Part shown: one piece after another, positions 35,732 to 44,600 of the stretch
Layout of the letters: the number at the start of each line of letters is the position of its first letter
How positions within the stretch are numbered: the stretch's first letter is position 1
Assembly (NCBI RefSeq): GCF_025943985.1
Contig: NZ_JAPCWE010000003.1
Coordinates: 154,955-218,954 of the forward strand
Reading direction: 5' to 3'
From: Anaerorudis cellulosivorans
GTDB lineage: Bacteria; Bacteroidota; Bacteroidia; Bacteroidales; Dysgonomonadaceae
DNA: 64,000 nt
Program-made: the position numbers and the translations under genes
Notes under the pieces: generated by a model
The model's input: the letters and a program-made list of their open reading frames with translations, nothing else
Databases searched by the model: none
Told to the model about the DNA's origin: nothing

Positions 35732-36131
35732 CTCGATTCAGGTGTAAATCGGTTATATCTTCCCCGAAAGACTGGAAGTGATGTTCCAGTACATTATCCA
35801 TATAGCTGTATATGGTTACGGGTATGCCCTTTTTTCGGGCACTTCCTACGATTGCCTTTATGCGGGCATGGTGCTTAGGTTGGATCAGTACGTCTCTGCC
35901 ATTGCGGGTAGAAGAATCCACCGGGTGGAAGAAATAGCTACGGTAATAGTTGTCCTTTTCACGGGGCATATCTTCTCTTGTAACTCCGATGCTTATTTCT
36001 TCCGGTGGAATACCTTCTCCGATTGTTTCTTTTACTCTCCGTCGGTAGCTGATAGCACGGCGGATAAACACGGCGGCTATTACTGCGACAGCCACCAGCA
36101 CGATACATAACATGATTATTTTGTCTGACAT
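35718..36131 (-). CDS. Membrane-anchored DUF3408-like protein
   Basis: The 137-residue protein has one N-terminal membrane helix (IIMLCIVLVAVAVIAAVFIR) and a C-terminal domain (VLIQPKHHARIKAIV ... YMDNVLEHHFQSFGEDI). The C-terminal domain is clearly paralogous to the three DUF3408-type proteins encoded just upstream. It may tether the relaxosome or partition complex to the membrane near the channel; that is inference. A CCACTAAAAATT motif touches its start. Confidence 0.72.
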   Translation of the reverse strand: MSDKIIMLCIVLVAVAVIAAVFIRRAISYRRRVKETIGEGIPPEEISIGVTREDMPREKDNYYRSYFFHPVDSSTRNGRDVLIQPKHHARIKAIVGSARKKGIPVTIYSYMDNVLEHHFQSFGEDITDLHLNRDDSH

Positions 36132-36135
36132 GACT

Positions 36136-36151
36136 GGAATTTTTAGTGGTT
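36136..36151 (-). repeat. CCACTAAAATT leader motif, copy in the DUF3408 cluster
   Basis: Minus-strand AACCACTAAAAATTCC (one extra A) lies 4 bp before the start codon of the membrane-anchored DUF3408-like gene and overlaps the stop of the gene before it. Confidence 0.5.
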
Positions 36152-36423
36152 TATAGTAAGTCGTTCCGTTCCCGGCGGTAGATATGGTTGATCTCCGCTT
36201 TATGTTTTTCCAGATGTTCGGTGATTACATTGTCGATGTAACCGCCGATGGTCAGCCCTTTTTGGCTGATGGAATGTATAAGCGAGTTCAGCACCTCGTG
36301 ATTACGTTTACTGATGTACACGCACTGCCGGCGGTCGATTTCAACCGGCTTCAAATACTGTTCTTCGTAGGAAGCCATTTCAGCCATTGTTTCCTCCGGC
36401 TCTTTTCTTTCTCTTTTTTTCAT
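36151..36423 (-). CDS. DUF3408-type protein
   Basis: The 90-residue protein has a basic/acidic N-terminus and the conserved core VYISKRNHEVLNSLIHSIS ... YIDNVITEHLEKHKAEI. The core looks like a ribbon-helix-helix-type DNA-binding or dimerisation unit. It is one of four paralogues in a row after the ParA gene. It overlaps the next upstream gene by 4 bp. Confidence 0.8.
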   Translation of the reverse strand: MKKRERKEPEETMAEMASYEEQYLKPVEIDRRQCVYISKRNHEVLNSLIHSISQKGLTIGGYIDNVITEHLEKHKAEINHIYRRERNDLL

Positions 36424-36695
36424 TTTTCCGTATTTTTTATAATGTTTATTCCATTATGTTTTTCATCATACAGCCGGGAAATCTCATCTCCGTAAGTTTC
36501 AAAATGATGTGCCAGTACGTTGTCAATAAAGCTCAACAGCGATACCTCATTATTCCCAATTACCTGACACACGGCTTGGATCGTATTGTGAAATTCACGC
36601 CGTATATAGACCATCTTGCCCTCCCGTGCGATGAGAGTCGATTTTTTGACGAACAGCGTTTCGTAACTCTGCTGTTTCTTGTTTTTCTTTTTCAT
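36420..36695 (-). CDS. DUF3408-type protein
   Basis: The 91-residue protein starts MKKKNKKQQSYETLFVKKST and carries the paralogous core VYIRREFHNTIQAVCQVI ... FIDNVLAHHFETYGDEI. It likely corresponds to TraB/TraC-type proteins of CTnDOT-like operons. Four-base overlap with the following gene indicates coupled translation. Confidence 0.8.
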   Translation of the reverse strand: MKKKNKKQQSYETLFVKKSTLIAREGKMVYIRREFHNTIQAVCQVIGNNEVSLLSFIDNVLAHHFETYGDEISRLYDEKHNGINIIKNTEK

Positions 36696-36715
36696 TTTAT
36701 ATCTTATTTATGAAT

Positions 36716-37171
36716 TTATAAATTTTCTATCTGTCTGCGTCTAAGTTCGGCTATGTCCTCTTTATGCTGTTCCAGATGATCTGCCAGCACATTATTAATA
36801 TAGCCTCCGACACTCATCTCCTGATTCGACAGGGCAAGCAGGTGTACTACCTTTTTAATTTCCTGATGAATCTCCTGGCTGATATATACAGGTTGCCGGG
36901 CTTTGAGGTCTTTGTTTTTCAGAAAGACCTCATCATAACTACCCTTGCGGCGGCGGGATTTTCCCTTTGGTGCAGTATCGGTTACCGGAATTCCTGTTTC
37001 ATCGGCATTATCTTCCACCTGTACCACTTTCTCTTTGGTTTCTTCTGCCGGTATCTCCTCATCCGGTTTCCCGGCGATAGCATCGGCAGGGTTGGCCAAC
37101 AGTTCCGTATCTTTGAAGGACTGGATAATCAGTGATTCATCCAGTTCCCCTGCCTTTGCCCGTTTAGCCAT
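36716..37171 (-). CDS. DUF3408-type protein with acidic N-terminal extension
   Basis: The 151-residue protein has about 80 acidic, low-complexity residues (EEIPAEETKEKVVQVEDNAD), then a basic patch (KGKSRRRKGSYDEVFLKNKD) and the paralogous core VYISQEIHQEIKKVVHLLA ... YINNVLADHLEQHKEDI. It overlaps the ParA gene by 8 bp and may be its DNA-binding partner, in the place of a ParB. That pairing is inference. Confidence 0.8.
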   Translation of the reverse strand: MAKRAKAGELDESLIIQSFKDTELLANPADAIAGKPDEEIPAEETKEKVVQVEDNADETGIPVTDTAPKGKSRRRKGSYDEVFLKNKDLKARQPVYISQEIHQEIKKVVHLLALSNQEMSVGGYINNVLADHLEQHKEDIAELRRRQIENL

Positions 37172-37934
37172 TGTTCGGTCGTTTTAAGAGTGAAAGAATT
37201 TCATCAGTCAGTTCTTCGATATTACTGCCCTTAATAAGCGACCGGTCTGCGGGAAACAGCGTGGAACGGAAAACAGGCTTGTGTAATGCCGATTGTTCCC
37301 GGCGAAAACGCTTGCTGTCCGGCAGAAAGGTTTTCAATAAATCAAAGCCGAGGTCGGCGATCACCTGCTCGTAAACTTCGTACAGTTCGGATTTCTCACG
37401 TCCATCGACCATGTTCCAGACGAGGTACGTTCCTTTGATAGTGGATACCCCCGTCTTTTTTATCACGTCGTTTATCACAACCATATAGCGCAAGGTACTT
37501 TCCAATACGACACGGTCAGCACTAATGGGTGCGATGATGTAATCCATGTTTGACAGGGCTTTGATAACGGATGGGTTGTTTACCGTTCCTGGCAGATCAA
37601 AAAACACGAAATCGAAGTCTGCCTGCCCCGTGATACGGTCGGCATCGTCAATCGCTTTTTCGGTACTGCTCTCGATAACCGGATAACCTTTTTTGTTCAG
37701 GCGTGTAAACTGCTCATAGGCCATCCGCTTGTAGTGGTCGTCTCCCAACGCTTGTTTCAGGTCACGTTCCCGCATCTCAGCAATGGAGTGTTGCGGGTAG
37801 TCGCAATCAATAACGGCTACATCGTAGCCTTTCACGTAGTGCAGATAGGATGCTACCAGCACCGTAAGGGTTGTTTTTCCGGCTCCGCCCTTCTGGGTGG
37901 AAAATGCCAGATAAATAGGCTCTTTGTTCATCAT
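37164..37934 (-). CDS. traA: ParA-family ATPase, first gene of the transfer operon (TraA)
   Basis: The 256-residue protein is a MinD/ParA ATPase: deviant Walker A KGGAGKTTLTVL (about 15-26) with the signature Lys, Walker A' VIDCDYPQHS, and Walker B DFVFFDLPGT. In Bacteroides elements it opens the tra operon as TraA. It may position the element or relaxosome by ATP-driven dimer cycling. An iteron- and hairpin-rich region of 760 bp lies directly upstream. Confidence 0.92.
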   Translation of the reverse strand: MMNKEPIYLAFSTQKGGAGKTTLTVLVASYLHYVKGYDVAVIDCDYPQHSIAEMRERDLKQALGDDHYKRMAYEQFTRLNKKGYPVIESSTEKAIDDADRITGQADFDFVFFDLPGTVNNPSVIKALSNMDYIIAPISADRVVLESTLRYMVVINDVIKKTGVSTIKGTYLVWNMVDGREKSELYEVYEQVIADLGFDLLKTFLPDSKRFRREQSALHKPVFRSTLFPADRSLIKGSNIEELTDEILSLLKRPNNG

Positions 37935-38070
37935 TTCAATTTTTAAGTGTTTAACTTCTTATTTATTTCACTGTTGATACATTGCTGTTTTTCTATTTTT
38001 CTGTATTTCCATATCGTTATGATTCAATGCTTCCTTATTGGCTCATATCATTAATTCCCCGGATAACTAT

Positions 38071-38148
38071 TGATATGTGTATTGGCTGTCAATACACATA
38101 TCAGTATATCAGTATTGCCTATCTACACGTCAATCAATAAATCAGTAT
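38071..38148. repeat. 14-bp stem-loop plus ATCAGTAT iterons
   Basis: The long inverted repeat and three 8-bp direct repeats, two of them head to tail, lie 137 bp before the traA start. This arrangement is typical of partition or replication-initiator sites. Confidence 0.55.
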
Positions 38149-38324
38149 TGATAATCCATATATCTATCAATATGGATACATGGATAGACTGTCAATACCT
38201 GTTGATTTCCGGGTGCATTTCACTACTTCAAAATGGAAATAAAGAACTCTTGGAACAATCCAATATTTATTTGTTCCGAGTGCAAATAAACCCCTTATTT
38301 TACTCGGTTGTATGTGATTTTCTG

Positions 38325-38350
38325 GCTATGGAACAGAGTGGCAGCCAACT
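38325..38350. repeat. 26-bp motif shared with 8501-8526
   Basis: Matches 8501-8526 at 21 of 26 positions. It lies 50 bp upstream of a -7 box (TAACTTTG, 38400-38407) that could serve the mob genes. Confidence 0.4.
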
Positions 38351-38399
38351 GGTAGATATAGGCATAATCAGCTATAGTGCAACTGATTATAATGTCCGG

Positions 38400-38407
38400 T
38401 AACTTTG
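38400..38407 (+). promoter_or_regulatory. -7 box upstream of the oriT candidate and mob genes
   Basis: TAACTTTG is a full match to TAnnTTTG. The -33 position, 19 bp upstream, reads TGC instead of TTG. A transcript from here would run through the hairpin array to mobA. Confidence 0.35.
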
Positions 38408-38474
38408 TACCCATGACGATCCCGGTGGTTAATAAGCCTCCCTTCGACGTTTGATCGGGCGGCTGTTTTAATGG

Positions 38475-38609
38475 TCTGTCCTCACGGACAGAATTTCTTT
38501 GCAACGGGGCAAAGAGCAAGCTGTGTTTTTAGTTACTCGTAATAAATTCCGTAACTAAAAACAGCTTGCCCACAAGGGGAGGAAAAGCACCTCCGAAGTC
38601 GGTGCTTTT
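38475..38609 (+). other. Candidate oriT: array of four hairpins upstream of mobA
   Basis: Four successive stems lie just before mobA and the relaxase gene: TCTGTCC-TCAC-GGACAGA (38475-38492), CTTTGC / GCAAAG (38497-38514), a ~19-bp inverted repeat GCAAGCT..GTTTTTAGTTAC (38516-38536 / 38551-38569, one 2-nt bulge), and AAAAGCACC / GGTGCTTTT (38583-38609). Inverted repeats close to a relaxase gene are the usual mark of a transfer origin. The nick site cannot be read off. Confidence 0.5.
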
Positions 38610-38645
38610 AATAGTGGCGGCTGACACCACCAGAGAAAGGGATCG

Positions 38646-38689
38646 GATTTTTTATAAACCAGCGTAGCAAGTGCTACTCCTAAAAAATC
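38646..38689 (+). promoter_or_regulatory. Two-part hairpin directly before mobA
   Basis: GATTTTTTA (38646-38654) pairs with TAAAAAATC (38681-38689), enclosing an inner perfect stem GTAGC-AAGT-GCTAC (38664-38677). It ends 5 bp before the mobA ATG. It could be a MobA binding site or an mRNA structure limiting mobA translation. Confidence 0.5.
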
Positions 38690-38694
38690 GATGT

Positions 38695-39120
38695 ATGGAA
38701 AATAATAATGAACCCCGCAGACGGGGTAAAGGCGGGCGGCCTACCAAAATAGATACAGTATCCCATCCGGTCATGGTGCGATTCACAGATGTAGAATATG
38801 CCCGTTTCATGACACTGTTTGAACAGTCGGGCGTTACGGCGAAAGCCATATTTATCAAAGCGAGGATTTTTAACGACACGTTCCGAGTGATAAAAACCGA
38901 CAGGGGAACGCTGGAATATGTGGCTAAACTCACACAATTCCACGCGCAATTCCGGGCAGTGGGAACGAATTACAATCAGGTAGTGAAAGAACTTCACACA
39001 CATTTTTCAGAGAAAAAAGTGCTTGCCCTGCTCTACAAACTGGAAAAAATAACGGCGGAACTAGCGGCTATCGGGCAACAGATCATCGCACTTTCCGAAG
39101 ATTTCAAACAGCGATGGTAG
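38695..39120 (+). CDS. mobA: Mobilisation protein MobA (relaxosome accessory)
   Basis: I start this 141-residue protein at the ATG at 38695 (MENNNEPRRRGKGGRPTKID). A basic N-terminus is followed by a ribbon-helix-helix-like part (HPVMVRFTDVEYARFMTLFE) and a helical C-terminus (LTQFHAQFRAVGTNYNQVVK), typical of MobC/MbpB-type accessory proteins that bind oriT and recruit the relaxase. Its last codons overlap the relaxase start by 7 bp (ATGGTAG). Confidence 0.85.
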   Translation: MENNNEPRRRGKGGRPTKIDTVSHPVMVRFTDVEYARFMTLFEQSGVTAKAIFIKARIFNDTFRVIKTDRGTLEYVAKLTQFHAQFRAVGTNYNQVVKELHTHFSEKKVLALLYKLEKITAELAAIGQQIIALSEDFKQRW

Positions 39121-40250
39121 CCAATATTACAACCGGAAGTAATCTTTACGGTTCGCTCTTTTACAATCAGGAGAAGGTGGATAAGGGAGTGGGAACGGTA
39201 TTGACAACGCACATTCTTCGGGAACCGGTGGACGGTAATTTCAATGTAGGAGAAACAGCAGAAGATATTTTGCGGTGGATGCCCGACCATTTTAGAACCG
39301 AAAAACCTGTTATTCATATCTCACTCAATCCCGACCCGAAAGACAATCTTTCGGACGAACAGCTGTCCGAAATAGCTGGACATTATATGGATCGTATGGG
39401 TTGGGGCGGCCAGCCTTACATTGTTTTCAAGCATTCCGACATCGATAGGGAGCACATACATATCGTTTCGGTACAGGTAGGTCAGGACGGGAAAAAGATA
39501 AAGGACAGTAAACGTAATGAACGTAGTGTAGCCATTACTGAAGAACTAGAAAAAGAATACAACCTGCATCCGGCCAAAGGGCAAAAGCGTTCCGAAAAAT
39601 GGCAACTTAAACCCGTTGATTCCACTAAAGGCGAACTGAAACGGCAGATAGAAGCAGTTATCAAACCTACATTATCTATGTACCGTTTCCAGACATTAGG
39701 CGAGTTCCGAGCCTTGCTTTCCTTATATAATATAGGTATAGAAGAAGTCCGGGGCGAAAGGGGCGGACACACTTATAAGGGATTGCTCTATACGGCATTG
39801 AACGCAGACGGAAAAAAGGCAGAGGTTACTCTGCTGAAATCATCCCTCTTTGGAAAGACCGCAGGTTTGGATGCATTGGAGCGGCACATGGAACAATCTG
39901 GCGATAAAATCACAAAAGAAAATAGCCGGGAATATACCCGCTACCGAGTGGCCGAAGCCTTTCTGGATGCACCAACCGAAAACGCTTTGCGCGAACGGCT
40001 CAGGGCATACCACATCGACCTCTTTATCCGGCGCAACGATACGGGGCGCATCACGGGGGTAACATTCATCGACCATGAGAACAGATGCGTGTTGAACGGC
40101 TCCCGTCTGGGGAAAGAATATTCCGCTAACGCCCTGAATGAATGCTATTCGGAAGTGCCAAAAGACAGAGCAAATCTGCACAGGATTTCAGAGGTTAAAC
40201 CTAAAAAGCGGATTCGTACGGTTGCTAAGTCAAAGAAACATAAGATGTAA
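39114..40250 (+). CDS. mobB: Relaxase MobB (MobP-type mobilisation nuclease)
   Basis: The 378-residue protein nicks oriT and pilots the transferred strand. The relaxase domain spans about 1-150: a Tyr near the N-terminus (SNLYGSLFYNQEKVD), motif II HISLNPDPKD, and motif III HSDIDREHIHIV with the metal-binding histidines. The C-terminal half (KGLLYTALNADGKKAEVTLL, then RNDTGRITGVTFIDHENRCV) is the usual extension of Bacteroides Mob proteins. In a typical backbone mobC follows at once; here about 5.8 kb of cargo intervenes. Confidence 0.93.
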   Translation: MVANITTGSNLYGSLFYNQEKVDKGVGTVLTTHILREPVDGNFNVGETAEDILRWMPDHFRTEKPVIHISLNPDPKDNLSDEQLSEIAGHYMDRMGWGGQPYIVFKHSDIDREHIHIVSVQVGQDGKKIKDSKRNERSVAITEELEKEYNLHPAKGQKRSEKWQLKPVDSTKGELKRQIEAVIKPTLSMYRFQTLGEFRALLSLYNIGIEEVRGERGGHTYKGLLYTALNADGKKAEVTLLKSSLFGKTAGLDALERHMEQSGDKITKENSREYTRYRVAEAFLDAPTENALRERLRAYHIDLFIRRNDTGRITGVTFIDHENRCVLNGSRLGKEYSANALNECYSEVPKDRANLHRISEVKPKKRIRTVAKSKKHKM

Positions 40251-40273
40251 CCTAATATACCGTTTACTGTTCT

Positions 40274-40303
40274 TTGTCGATTGTCAGTAATTAGCTACCT
40301 TTG
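40274..40303 (+). promoter_or_regulatory. Perfect promoter of the AbiJ-like gene
   Basis: TTG (40274-40276), 19 bp, TACCTTTG (40296-40303) match the Bacteroidota consensus fully. The predicted start of transcription is near 40310, 30 nt before the ATG. Confidence 0.75.
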
Positions 40304-40339
40304 TACATTAATCAATTAGCTATATTTATCTAAGAAACA

Positions 40340-41629
40340 ATGCGTAACATAACTGAAATAACAAGGCGTGATATTTTTGACCTGTTTCAAAAAGGTTATG
40401 TTGAATATAGCTGGCTCACTGAAGAGCAGCGTATTTCTTATCCTTATCATGGACGTTTATCCGAAATAGATTTTCTAAAGAAACTGTATGCGCTGGATAA
40501 AATGCCAAGTTACGATGAAAGATATGAAAACGCAGAAGGAGATATCTGGCAACATACTATCAATAATGATGATTGGGATTCCGACTGGGTATTTACCGAC
40601 GATAGGTTTGAGCTGTTGAATGGCAATGATGGCGTGTTATTAGATTTTTTATGTGCTGTATTTCATCCTGAAAATAGATATGAAGCAGGATATTGGCAGG
40701 CTTATCTTAGAAAAATAAACGCGACCCTTCGTGCGGACGGATACGAATTGTATGAAAGCGACAAAATTTCCCAACGTTCGGTCTATTCATGGAGAAAGAT
40801 AAGTCAGGCAGAATCGGTAAGCGGGAGGTTCATTCCTTTTTCTATTAGGAATAAAAAAGCCATTGATTCCAAAAGCATTAACTTACCGACTATATCAAAA
40901 AAAATAAGATCAGAGATTATACAGTTATTCAACAGGTTTGATGAAGACCTTTATGAAACAGGTGAAACGGGCTTGAATTATACCATCAAAGCTAAAGAGG
41001 TTGCTTTTAGAAATATTGGAGAACACTACCTTCCTCATGCGTTCGACAATAGCCGGAAATATACGGTAACAGATAATCTCGACTATTTCATTATGAATAA
41101 CTATCCATACTGCGTTTTTGACGCAATAGAGTTATTCCCAAGACAGAGTAACGATTCTTTCACTGATGAGATAAATCTGCTACTTAAAAACAATGGCATC
41201 ATATACAAGCTCGCCGGTGGTAAAATGGAACTGACCGAAATGAGCCTTAAAAGCAGAGAAGTTATTACGGAGCCAGGGCTCAAGGAATTGGTCGGACAAG
41301 CAACGACTCTGTATAATAACAAATCCATATCCGACAAACAGCTTGCCGTTGAGAAAATATGGGATGCGCTGGAACGATTAAAAACTTATTATTCAGACTT
41401 GGATAAAAAGAAGTCATCCGAGAAGATAGTCGATGATATGTCTAATCAGAACGACAATTATAAGGAGTTGTTTAATGAAGAATTTCTGAGACTGACCAAA
41501 ATCGGGAATGATTTTCGTATCAGGCATCATGAAACAAATAAGACAGATATAATCGACAATAACTATTACGACTACCTTTTTCATCGGTGCTATGCCTTGA
41601 TAGACTTAGCCTTGAAATACTTAAAATAA
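40340..41629 (+). CDS. AbiJ-like abortive-infection protein (putative)
   Basis: The 429-residue protein (MRNITEITRRDIFDLFQKGY) has an N-terminal domain of the AbiJ-NTD type (LTEEQRISYPYHGRLSEIDF, GVLLDFLCAVFHPENR). Its C-terminal ~120 residues (KIGNDFRIRHHETNKTDI, YYDYLFHRCYALIDLALKYL) resemble the Abi C-terminal HEPN-like domain, which often cleaves RNA. The expected Arg/His-rich segment (FRIRHHE) is present. An abortive-infection role is inferred from this layout and the neighbouring Hachiman genes, which converge on it with 10 bp between the stops. It has its own strong promoter. Confidence 0.65.
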   Translation: MRNITEITRRDIFDLFQKGYVEYSWLTEEQRISYPYHGRLSEIDFLKKLYALDKMPSYDERYENAEGDIWQHTINNDDWDSDWVFTDDRFELLNGNDGVLLDFLCAVFHPENRYEAGYWQAYLRKINATLRADGYELYESDKISQRSVYSWRKISQAESVSGRFIPFSIRNKKAIDSKSINLPTISKKIRSEIIQLFNRFDEDLYETGETGLNYTIKAKEVAFRNIGEHYLPHAFDNSRKYTVTDNLDYFIMNNYPYCVFDAIELFPRQSNDSFTDEINLLLKNNGIIYKLAGGKMELTEMSLKSREVITEPGLKELVGQATTLYNNKSISDKQLAVEKIWDALERLKTYYSDLDKKKSSEKIVDDMSNQNDNYKELFNEEFLRLTKIGNDFRIRHHETNKTDIIDNNYYDYLFHRCYALIDLALKYLK

Positions 41630-41639
41630 TCCATTCAGA

Positions 41640-44600
41640 TTATTCAAACTTTATATATGGGTTTATACATTTCATTTTCCAAAGGTTATCTTTTTCGTCA
41701 TAATCAAAATAGATTCCATTTAGATCATTAACATTAGAGAAATCGACATTTGAATCTTCTCCGATTTTATTTATAACGCTAAAATCCGTACTCAATAGAA
41801 ATTGCTCATCGTTAATCAATCGGGCAATTAATCTCTTAGTCCGTTTATGTACTTTCCCGTACTTAAAATTAGGCACTCTCTCAATCTTTATAATCTCTCT
41901 TTTTGAAAATTTCACTAATAAATCAATCCACGATGCTGCATTTTCAGACACTTGCTCCTTATAAAAATCAGCATGATTTATTAAATCTTGCTTATATGTT
42001 TTGATGCTCTTTTCCCAAAGTTCATCTTCATATAAATTCGCAATTTCAAGAGCAGAAGATCTTGAACGAATACCTGCTTGATATACTTTTATTGATTTTA
42101 TATTGGGTAACCCCAACTCTACAAGAATAGCTAATTCTTCGATCACATCAGCTTCGTCGGTTAAATCTCGCTTCTTTAATTTCTTTGAAATCCCATTAAG
42201 AATCCAAGGTAAATTGAAAGAATAATGATTGGTTATTATTTTTATGGCATTTTCATGCTGAGAGATATCCGACATAGCTATTCCGCTTAACCACTTCCTC
42301 CGTATTTCTTTTGAGTCAACACTTTCTATAGATTCCCCTTCTAATACGTTTATGTCATTAATTGTATTTTCAATGTTTTCAAGTAGTAAAATTAGGTCTT
42401 CCAACGTTTGACCGCCGATTACATAATCTTGAACAAACCTGATAACCTCATCCATTCTATCTTCAATTTGTAAATCAGAATTTATGGGAATGCCAGAGGA
42501 TACAACATTTTCCCAATTTTCTTTTTCTTCACCAACCTTTCTTGTTATACCCTTAATTCTTGCCTTAACAAACTCAAGAACCTCATCTCCTGTAATATCA
42601 TCGTAATATTGAGTTTGCAGGTAAGCTAAAGATTGGGGGAAGTACTCATCAACCCACTCTAATTTATTACCTTCAATATTATTAGAATTATGAAGCGACA
42701 ATAGGCCATCATCAATCCAGTCAAGGAGATCATTAATTTCATCAGACTGCTCGTGAATTTCAGCAATTCGATTCTCTGCAAGCAAGTTTAGCAATACATC
42801 AAATGGCACTCCATTTCTTAAGGCTATTATTTTCAATCCTCTAATTAAAGCTAAGCACCCGCTTTTAGCTTTGTCAATGTTATCCTTATCTAAATAACTC
42901 GTAATATTGCCTCTTTCCCTATCAATTGTCTTTTTATCTTTTCCTGACACATCGTGTGCGACTAAAATTTTCCCTTCATGATCTACAAATGCACGACCTG
43001 CTCTACCAGCGATATTCCAAAAATCCCTTTTAGTGATCGGCTCTCTTGCCTGATATAATGTAGAAAATATAACAGTTGAAACTCCAAGATTTACACCTTG
43101 TCCTAATGTTGAAGTTGCAATTATCACTCTTGGTTTTTCACTTCTCATTAATCTTTCCAGTGGAAGTCGAACATCGGAAAGTAAATCTGCATTATGGCAA
43201 AATATTCCCAGTTTAGCAAATCTAAGCCATTCAGAATCTTCTCCATAAGATTCAATACAGGCTAATTTGAAGGCTTTCCAATTGGCTTTGTTCTTAAATC
43301 TAAATCTACCATCTTCGGGTTGAATACATTTTTCATACTCTCTTGCGAGAGTAAATACAGACCGTTTAACACCAACGAATATTAAAACAGGGCCGAAATT
43401 TCTTAATTTATATGCAGTAGTTGCAATAGCTTGATTCTTATCCGCTGGGAAATAACGGATTTTTCTTTGGCGTGGCTTTTTGGGTAACTCTTGTCGCACA
43501 ATGAAATTGGGATTAAATGAATTTCTTTCTGTATCTGTACTTCTCCAATTTATATTAACAGAAACACCATTCCATTCCATTATTCCAATCCTTTCATCTG
43601 AAGGTCTCCAGTTCTCTTTATATACATTATTAGAAGAACCTGTCAGCCATTCAGATAAATCTTCGGCATTTGGTAATACTGCGGACAAAAGCAGAAATTT
43701 ACCACCATTAAGACCAATATGGTATCTTAGTTCTTCATAAAACATTTCATTGACAATAAGCCTTTTGTTAGCTCCAAACAAATGCCCCTCATCCACAATT
43801 ACTAATTTGATGCATGAAAGAATTTCTTTACTACTTCTTAAAAGAGCTTTAGCCTTTTCTGGTGTTGCAACAATTACAGAAGATTCATTTATGATTTTTT
43901 CGTCAAGTTTACTAAACAGACTACCTCCGTATAAATGTGACACTGAAATATCAAGATTGCTAAAAATTTCATCAAGTGAATTTTCTATTTCATAGGCTAA
44001 CGATCTGAAAGGGGCTATGAAAAGAATTTTTGCATCAGGTTCATTTACCAAACAGTTTAAAATTGCGATTTCTCCAATTCTTGTTTTGCCACTACTTGTT
44101 GGAATACTGACAATACTTCCGTTTTGCTCATTGTTTAAAACTTTAGGTAAGGAGTTCCTTTGAGTAAGGAATAACTCTGTGATACTACCATTTTTATATA
44201 CTAATGATTGTATATACTTTAAAGGAAATTTATCTTTGATATTGAAATAATGTCCTAATACATGCCATAACGAAGATTCTTTAAATCCCTCTATGATGAG
44301 AAGTAATAGTCGAATTACCCACCAAATATCCGGTTCGCCCTTTATTCCTGCTATATCTTGAAGGTCTATAAGATTCCTTTTTGCAATTTCTAAAAACTCA
44401 TTATTCCCCGTATGATAGAATTGTACATAATGATTTAAGGCTTTTGCTATTATTATCTCATAAATTTTCGTAGTATCATCCTCATCAAAATGTTCAGCCA
44501 AATACTCATCATCATAACTGGAATCTGTAAGAAGTTGGTCGATCTCGCTTAATAGTTGATCGAAGTGTCTACTAAGAAATAGAGATATTAACGAAGATAT

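Larger units (their letters stand above)
37935..38400. other. Gene-free region upstream of traA with iteron-like repeats
   Basis: No gene is supported here; the plus frame 38070-38402 is repeat-derived. A perfect 14-bp stem (TGATATGTGTATTG at 38071-38084, complement at 38090-38103, 5-nt loop) is followed by ATCAGTAT at 38100-38107, 38108-38115 and 38141-38148. Further CAATA/TATTG-rich words run to about 38210. It may bind ParA/DUF3408 proteins or regulators. The motif at 38325-38350 is shared with 8501-8526. Confidence 0.5.

Noticed and set aside
38100..38148. ATCAGTAT repeats as a CRISPR array
   Set aside because: The repeats are only 8 bp, two are directly adjacent, there are no regular spacers and no cas genes nearby.
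38070..38402. Plus-strand frame of 110 codons upstream of the mob genes
   Set aside because: It is built from the iteron and inverted-repeat DNA, has no protein-like composition, and overlaps the regulatory region.
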